Source: Caulobacteraceae bacterium (GTDB lineage Bacteria > Pseudomonadota > Alphaproteobacteria > Caulobacterales > Caulobacteraceae). From it: 10,791 bases of DNA. Position numbers and translations under genes: made by a program. The DNA lies in assembly GCA_020852035.1 (NCBI GenBank), contig JADZBR010000195.1:1-10791 (forward strand). The letters are read 5' to 3'. Below are positions 7,615-10,791 of this stretch, one piece after another (positions within the stretch are counted from its first letter, which is position 1; each line of letters starts with the position of its first letter). The notes beneath the pieces were generated by a model. The model did no database searches. It saw nothing but the letters and a program-made list of their open reading frames with translations, and was not told the DNA's origin.

Positions 7615-7635
7615 CACACTCCACTCACGCGCCGA

Positions 7636-7669
7636 ACGGCGACGCGGGGAAATCACCCCGCGCCGCCGT
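7636..7669. repeat. Leader hairpin upstream of the MFS transporter gene
   Basis: ACGGCG-A-CGCGGGG (7636-7649) pairs with CCCCGCG-C-CGCCGT (7656-7669) around the 6-base loop AAATCA: 13 of 14 pairs with one mismatch. It ends 21 bp before the left-facing MFS ATG and just upstream of its ribosome-binding site. There is no T-run on either side, so it is not a standard intrinsic terminator. It could be an operator, an mRNA leader structure or part of a palindromic repeat. Confidence 0.6.
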
Positions 7670-7693
7670 CTCGCGCAAGCGGAAAGACGCCGC

Positions 7694-7745
7694 TAGAGCG
7701 TGACAGCCGCAAGTGGATGGCGGTTGCGGCGGCGGTCACGCTCTA
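7694..7745. repeat. Hairpin 1 of the composite element
   Basis: An 11-bp perfect outer stem, TAGAGCGTGAC (7694-7704) with GTCACGCTCTA (7735-7745), encloses a second 7-bp stem, GCCGCAA (7706-7712) with TTGCGGC (7724-7730), and an 11-base loop. The two stems are separated by an asymmetric internal bulge (one base against four). Confidence 0.7.
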
Positions 7746-7757
7746 AACCGTTGTCGA

Positions 7758-7809
7758 TAGACCCTTTTCATCCGGTTCAAGCGATCTCGCTTGAACCGGA
7801 AAGGGTCTA
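7758..7809. repeat. Hairpin 2 of the composite element, overlapping a stop codon; possible terminator
   Basis: An inner 14-bp perfect stem TCCGGTTCAAGCGA (7771-7784) / TCGCTTGAACCGGA (7787-7800) with a 2-base centre is extended by a 9-bp outer stem TAGACCCTT (7758-7766) / AAGGGTCTA (7801-7809) across a one-sided TTCA bulge: 23 pairs in all. The right arm ends exactly on the TAG stop of the left-facing exported-protein gene. It lacks a clean U-tract, so it may act as a 3' mRNA-protecting structure or a weak terminator. Confidence 0.75.
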
Positions 7810-8316
7810 GCGGCTGGCGTTGACGTCGCCGCCGCGCGCCAGGCGCAGGGCGAAGCGGTCGAAGGTCCGCTCGGCGTCGCTCCAGGTGGTGGAGGGGATG
7901 GCCCGGCGGATATCGCTCTCGTACCACTTGTAGGAAATCGGCGTCGTGGTCCCGTCGGGGAACACCGCGCGCCCCTCGATGGTCGCGCCGCCGATGCCGA
8001 AGCTCTGCATCGACAGGCCCGGCTTGTTCGACATCTGCTTCATCGTCGGCCGGTTCGGCCGGGCGTCGACCAGCACCAGCTCCAGCCGCCCGCCGTCCGC
8101 GGCCAGGCCGCCATTCTTGGCGAGGGCGCGCTCGACGTCTTCCTGCAGCTCGGCGGCGAGTTCGTCGACCTCGCGCACACCATAGTCCTTGGCCGCCTTC
8201 TGCTGCAGCTCGGGGCCGATATCGACGGTGACCCGCGAGATCGGCGGCAGCGCCGAAGCGGAAGTGGCGATGGCCGCGGCAGCGGCGGCGGACGACAGCA
8301 AGGCGATCAGCTTCAT
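7807..8316 (-). CDS. Exported protein of unknown function, 169 aa
   Basis: A 169-aa protein I do not recognise. The ATG at 8316 is supported by GGAG six bases upstream and by the typical secretion signal that starts there: MKLIA, an alanine-rich hydrophobic stretch, and a likely signal peptidase I site after SASA (about residue 22), before LPP. It therefore probably ends up in the periplasm or outside; there is no lipobox cysteine. The mature part has a strand (ISRVTVDIGPEL), an amphipathic acidic helix (about 45-68), a strand LELVLVDARPNRP (78-90), a glycine-rich stretch ending GATIEGRAVF (about 107-119), and KWYESDIR (130-137) before a C-terminal helix. There are no cysteines and no clear catalytic motif. 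A candidate promoter lies directly upstream, and the gene ends inside a palindromic element. It is separated from the purN-type gene by 148 bp. Confidence 0.8.
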   Translation of the reverse strand: MKLIALLSSAAAAAAIATSASALPPISRVTVDIGPELQQKAAKDYGVREVDELAAELQEDVERALAKNGGLAADGGRLELVLVDARPNRPTMKQMSNKPGLSMQSFGIGGATIEGRAVFPDGTTTPISYKWYESDIRRAIPSTTWSDAERTFDRFALRLARGGDVNASR

Positions 8317-8350
8317 GATCAGCTCCAACTCGAAAACTCGTCCCACGGCC

Positions 8351-8378
8351 AAGATAAGCGTTCGAGGATGAACGGCAA
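8351..8378 (-). promoter_or_regulatory. Candidate sigma70-type promoter for the exported 169-aa protein
   Basis: On the minus strand TTGCCG (8378-8373) is followed after 16 bp by TATCTT (8356-8351). Transcription would begin near 8344, leaving a leader of roughly 28 bases containing the GGAG site. The rest of the 148-bp gap holds an AT-rich patch (8432-8465) downstream of the purN-type stop, with no clear terminator hairpin. Confidence 0.45.
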
Positions 8379-8464
8379 CTGTCTGAAGCGCTGAGGCGGG
8401 CGGCTGGAGCGAGGGGCGCGCATCTCGGCCCGGTAATTTATCGCCTAAGGAATATTATCGGAAA

Positions 8465-9043
8465 TCATGCTTGAGGCAGAAGCGTCTGGAGCGCCTGGAC
8501 GAAGAACTCGGGCTCCAGGGCACGCACGCGGGCTTCCAGGGCCGCGGCGGTGTCGCCGGGCCGGATTTCCACCGGACGGCGCGCGATCACGGCGCCGTGG
8601 TCGTATTCGGCGTCGACCAGATGGACGCAGATCTCGCTGGCCGGCGCGGCGGCGGCGATCACCGCCTCGTGCACGCGCGCGCCGTACATACCCGCGCCGC
8701 CGAACGCCGGCAGCGGGCCTGGGTGGATATTCAGGATGCGCCCTTCATAGCCCGCCAGCAGCCGCGGCCCGAGCAACCGCAGATATCCCGACAGCACGAT
8801 CCATTCGACGCCGGCGCCGGTCATGGCGGCGAGCAGCTTGGCGTCGGCCGCCTCCGGATCGCGCGCCGTGGGAATGACCTCGGTGGGCACGCCGCGCGCG
8901 CGCGCGGCCTCCAGAGCCGGCGCGCCGGCCTTGTTGACGACCAGCAGGGCCGGCGCGATCGCCAGTCGTCCGACGCGGGCGGCGTCGACGATGGCGATCA
9001 TGCTGGACCCGCCGCCGGACGCGAGAAAGCCGACTCTAGTCAT
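8465..9043 (-). CDS. purN: Formyltransferase of the PurN (phosphoribosylglycinamide formyltransferase) family
   Basis: A 192-aa GAR-transformylase-type enzyme, which in the PurN family transfers the formyl group of 10-formyl-tetrahydrofolate to glycinamide ribonucleotide (purine synthesis step 3). The Rossmann start is VGFLASGGGSSMIAIVDA, with GGGSS where E. coli PurN has GNGSN. The catalytic triad is intact: N105 and H107 in LNIHPGPLPAF, and D148 in VDAEYDHGAVI. GMYGARVHEAVI (118-129) replaces the more usual HTHRQAL loop and matches a PurN subtype seen in several phyla. The ATG at 9043 lies 13 bp after the MBL gene stop, with only a weak ribosome-binding site, so it is probably read from the holB-tatD-MBL transcript. 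It lies away from purM, the usual partner, so it could be a second PurN-like enzyme with a modified substrate. Confidence 0.85.
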   Translation of the reverse strand: MTRVGFLASGGGSSMIAIVDAARVGRLAIAPALLVVNKAGAPALEAARARGVPTEVIPTARDPEAADAKLLAAMTGAGVEWIVLSGYLRLLGPRLLAGYEGRILNIHPGPLPAFGGAGMYGARVHEAVIAAAAPASEICVHLVDAEYDHGAVIARRPVEIRPGDTAAALEARVRALEPEFFVQALQTLLPQA

Positions 9044-9056
9044 TTGATTTACGGAC

Positions 9057-9866
9057 TTATTCGTCAATTCGATGATCGAAGGCCAACCCGTCGTAAGCCG
9101 GCTCGACGCCCGCCGGCAAGGCCGTCGCCAGCGCCCGGTAGTCCAGGTCGATGTGCATGTTGGTGAGGATCGCGCGGCGCGGCTTGAGCTCATCGATCCA
9201 GCCCAGGGTCTTCTCGACATGGGCGTGGGTCGGGTGCGGCGTCCAGCGCAGGGCGTCGACGATCAGGACGTCCAGGCCGCCGAGCGCCGCCTTCGCGGCC
9301 GGCGGCAGGTTCACCACGTCCGGCACATAGGCGACGCCGCCGAAGCGAAAGCCCACCGCTTCGATGCCGCCGTGGTCGACCAGGAAACTGGACACGGGCA
9401 CGGCGCCCGACGGCCCCTCGACCGCCCAGGTTTCCCCATGCGGCGGAAGCGGCTCGGGGCGGCAGATGGCCGGGTAGCCCCCCTCCCCCTCGAAGATGTA
9501 GCCGAACCGCCGCCGCATCGAAGCGTCCGTGGTCGCGTCCATGTAGCAGGGGATCCGCGCCCGCTGCCGGTTGAAGAAGGCCCGTACGTCGTCCAGGCCG
9601 TGGGTCTGGTCGGCGTGGTCGTGGGTCAGCAGCACCGCGTCCATGCGCTTGGCGCCCGCCAGGGCCGTCTGGCCGCGCAGGTCCGGCGAGGTGTCGACGA
9701 TCACCGTGGTCTGCGGGCCTTCCGCCACGCGCCGCACCAGCAGCGAGCAGCGGGTGCGCCAGTTCTTCGGCTCGTGCGGGTCGCAGTCGCCCCAGTCGCC
9801 GTCCGCCCGCGGCACGCCGCCGGAGGAGCCGCAGCCCAGGATGGTGAACCGCAGCGTCCCGCTCAT
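9057..9866 (-). CDS. PhnP-like metallo-beta-lactamase-fold hydrolase
   Basis: A 269-aa cytoplasmic MBL-fold protein of the PhnP/YcbJ-like phosphodiesterase group. It starts FTILGCGSSGGVPRADGDWG, with C12, C28 and C40 spaced like the structural zinc region of PhnP. The metal motif reads THDHADQTHGLDD (81-93): H82, H84 and D86 are present, but the final His of HxHxDH is Gln (Q87), with H89 two residues on. Other expected ligands are H165 (VDHGG), D183 (VPDVV) and H239 (NMHIDLDY). The HPTHAH cluster (211-216) fits the PhnP active site. PhnP itself cleaves phosphoribosyl cyclic phosphate; the substrate here is unknown. The ATG at 9866 overlaps the tatD stop (ATGA), so translation is coupled. The tatD-MBL pairing is common in alphaproteobacteria, from family knowledge. 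No phn genes are nearby. Confidence 0.88.
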   Translation of the reverse strand: MSGTLRFTILGCGSSGGVPRADGDWGDCDPHEPKNWRTRCSLLVRRVAEGPQTTVIVDTSPDLRGQTALAGAKRMDAVLLTHDHADQTHGLDDVRAFFNRQRARIPCYMDATTDASMRRRFGYIFEGEGGYPAICRPEPLPPHGETWAVEGPSGAVPVSSFLVDHGGIEAVGFRFGGVAYVPDVVNLPPAAKAALGGLDVLIVDALRWTPHPTHAHVEKTLGWIDELKPRRAILTNMHIDLDYRALATALPAGVEPAYDGLAFDHRIDE

Positions 9867-10642
9867 GGCCGCGGAATCCGGTCGAACAGGGCGAAGAAGG
9901 CGTCGGTGGTGCGCGCGTCGGCCTCGCCCGCCGACCAACCTCTGATCTCGGCGAGTTTCTCAACGATATAGGGCAGATACGCCGGTTCGTTGCGACGCCC
10001 CCGCATCGTGACCGGGGCCAGATAGGGGCAGTCGGTCTCGACGATGATCCGCTCGGCCGGCATGTCGCGGATCACCGCCCGCACCTCCTCGGCCGCCTTG
10101 AAAGTGGCGATGCCGGAAACCGAGAACCAGGCGCCCAGCGCCGCCGCGCGGCGGGCGAGTTCGGGCCCGGAGGTGTAGCAGTGCATCAGGAGCTTGAAGG
10201 GACCGCGCGCATGCTCCTCTTCCAGGATGTCGCCCATGCGCTGGTCGGCCTCGCGGCTGTGCACGACCAGCGGCAGGCCGCTCTCGCGCGCCGCAGCGAT
10301 GTGGGCGCGGAACACCTCGGCCTGCACCTCGCGCGGGCTGAGGTCGTAATGGAAGTCAAGGCCCGTCTCGCCGATGCCGACGACGCGCGGATGAGCGGCC
10401 AGGTCGATCAAGGTTTCCGCCGTAAGCTGAGGATTCTCCTTGGCTTCATGCGGGTGCGTTCCGACGGTGCACCAGATGTCGTCATGCGCCTCGGCGATGT
10501 CGCGCACGGCAGGAAAGCGGGACACCGCGTCGCTGATCGTCACCATCAGCCGAACCCCCGCCTCGCGGGCGCGCAGGATCACCGCGTCGCGGTCCTCGGC
10601 GAACTGCGGGGCGTGCAGGTTGACGTGACTGTCGATCAGCAT
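9863..10642 (-). CDS. tatD: TatD-family metal-dependent DNase/hydrolase
   Basis: A 259-aa TatD-family hydrolase of the amidohydrolase (TIM-barrel) superfamily; members are metal-dependent 3'-5' exonucleases linked to DNA repair and quality control. It starts MLIDSHVNLH, with VNL as in E. coli TatD rather than CHL as in YcfH. Metal ligands are E92 (IGETGLDF), H128 (VVHSRE), H154 (LMHCYTSG) and D204 (VETDCPYLAP). It also has VGTHPHE (60-66) and the late motif RRNEPAYLPYIVEKLAEIRG. The ATG at 10642 is favoured over a longer start at 10705 because the family begins MLIDSH and the extra residues are the shadow of holB. The gene starts 4 bp after the holB stop and overlaps the next gene by ATGA. 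Its name reflects the family and does not imply a role in Tat export. Confidence 0.93.
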   Translation of the reverse strand: MLIDSHVNLHAPQFAEDRDAVILRAREAGVRLMVTISDAVSRFPAVRDIAEAHDDIWCTVGTHPHEAKENPQLTAETLIDLAAHPRVVGIGETGLDFHYDLSPREVQAEVFRAHIAAARESGLPLVVHSREADQRMGDILEEEHARGPFKLLMHCYTSGPELARRAAALGAWFSVSGIATFKAAEEVRAVIRDMPAERIIVETDCPYLAPVTMRGRRNEPAYLPYIVEKLAEIRGWSAGEADARTTDAFFALFDRIPRP

Positions 10643-10646
10643 GGCG

Positions 10647-10791
10647 TCAGGCGGCGGCGCGGCGGAGTTCGGCCAAGGCGGCGTGCAGGGCGTCGGCCCG
10701 GTCAAGATTGAGCGCCTCGGTCTCGGCGGCGATGCGCCCGAGCGTACTCCATGCCTCCGACCACCCGGCGCCGCTCCCCTCTCCCGCCCGC
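10647..10791 (-). CDS. holB: DNA polymerase III subunit delta' (C-terminal 47 residues; 5' part outside window)
   Basis: On the minus strand an open frame enters the window at its right edge and ends at TGA (10649-10647), four bases before tatD. The visible tail ends WSTLGRIAAETEALNLDRADALHAALAELRRAAA, split here only for reading: WSTLGRIAAETEALNL then DRADALHAAL. This ETEALNLDRADAL pattern matches the C-terminal helix of alphaproteobacterial HolB, the clamp-loader delta' subunit. The usual alphaproteobacterial order tmk-holB-(metG)-tatD-MBL supports it. Only 47 codons are visible, so identification rests on the tail wording and position. Confidence 0.75.
   Translation of the reverse strand, partial: RAGEGSGAGWSEAWSTLGRIAAETEALNLDRADALHAALAELRRAAA

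Larger units (their letters stand above)
7689..7814. repeat. Composite palindromic intergenic element with 9-bp terminal inverted repeats (MITE/REP-like)
   Basis: A 126-bp unit bounded by GCCGCTAGA (7689-7697) and its exact reverse complement TCTAGCGGC (7806-7814). Inside lie two long hairpins in tandem (7694-7745 and 7758-7809). CTAG is rare in GC-rich proteobacterial DNA, yet occurs at both ends. The right end lies in the last codons and stop of the left-facing 169-aa gene. No target-site duplication is obvious. Short mobile palindromic repeats of this general style are common between alphaproteobacterial genes; whether this one is multicopy cannot be seen from one window. Confidence 0.6.

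Noticed and set aside
6038..7624. 528-codon minus-strand frame overlapping the MFS gene in another frame
   Set aside because: Its translation is Arg/Pro/Gly-rich and lacks membrane segments; the overlapping frame gives a coherent GPH-family transporter.
8893..8906. Run of seven CG dinucleotides
   Set aside because: It lies within the purN-type coding region encoding ARAR and fits the codon bias; short alternating CG runs are expected at this GC content.
10613..10642. TatD first metal motif is HxN (DSHVNLH) rather than HxH
   Set aside because: E. coli TatD itself has VNL at this point, and the main metal ligands (E92, H128, H154, D204) are present, so this is normal subfamily variation.

Overview
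This is a GC-rich, gene-dense stretch of chromosome, most likely from an alphaproteobacterium of the Caulobacterales (Phenylobacterium- or Caulobacter-like). That assignment is inferred from the gene order ntrY-ntrX-dat-hfq-hflX, the wording of the Hfq, HflX and NtrX proteins, and the heavy GC bias at third codon positions. It was not tested by any search. Almost all genes are core housekeeping or regulatory genes. No phage, plasmid, CRISPR or toxin-antitoxin module was seen.

Right-facing block (1-5081): the 3' part of the nitrogen-related sensor kinase gene ntrY is followed with no gap by ntrX (response regulator). A class IV PLP aminotransferase gene resembling D-amino-acid transaminase (dat) overlaps the ntrX stop by one base. 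After a ~100-bp gap with a possible promoter come hfq (RNA chaperone) and hflX (ribosome-splitting GTPase). The hflX TTG start lies inside the hfq stop region (TTGA). The ntrYX-hfq-hflX order is a known alphaproteobacterial arrangement that links nitrogen/redox signalling with post-transcriptional control.

Left-facing block (10791-5087), read in transcription order: the 3' end of holB (DNA polymerase III delta'), tatD, a PhnP-like metallo-beta-lactamase-fold hydrolase gene and a purN-type formyltransferase gene form one tight cluster. An exported 169-aa protein of unknown function follows, with its own candidate promoter. Next is a 192-bp intergenic stretch rich in dyad symmetry, then a GPH/MelB-like MFS transporter gene overlapping mazG (NTP pyrophosphohydrolase), and finally a small 84-aa protein that converges on hflX with a 5-bp gap.

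The most unusual things are: (a) a compact palindromic element of about 126 bp (7689-7814), bounded by 9-bp inverted repeats containing CTAG, holding two long hairpins and supplying the stop codon of the exported-protein gene; (b) a separate 14-bp leader hairpin just upstream of the MFS start; (c) an NtrX whose AAA+ domain lacks a recognisable GAFTGA sigma54-contact motif; and (d) an MBL hydrolase with HxHxDQ in place of HxHxDH. I found no convincing sign of a wholly new multi-gene system.
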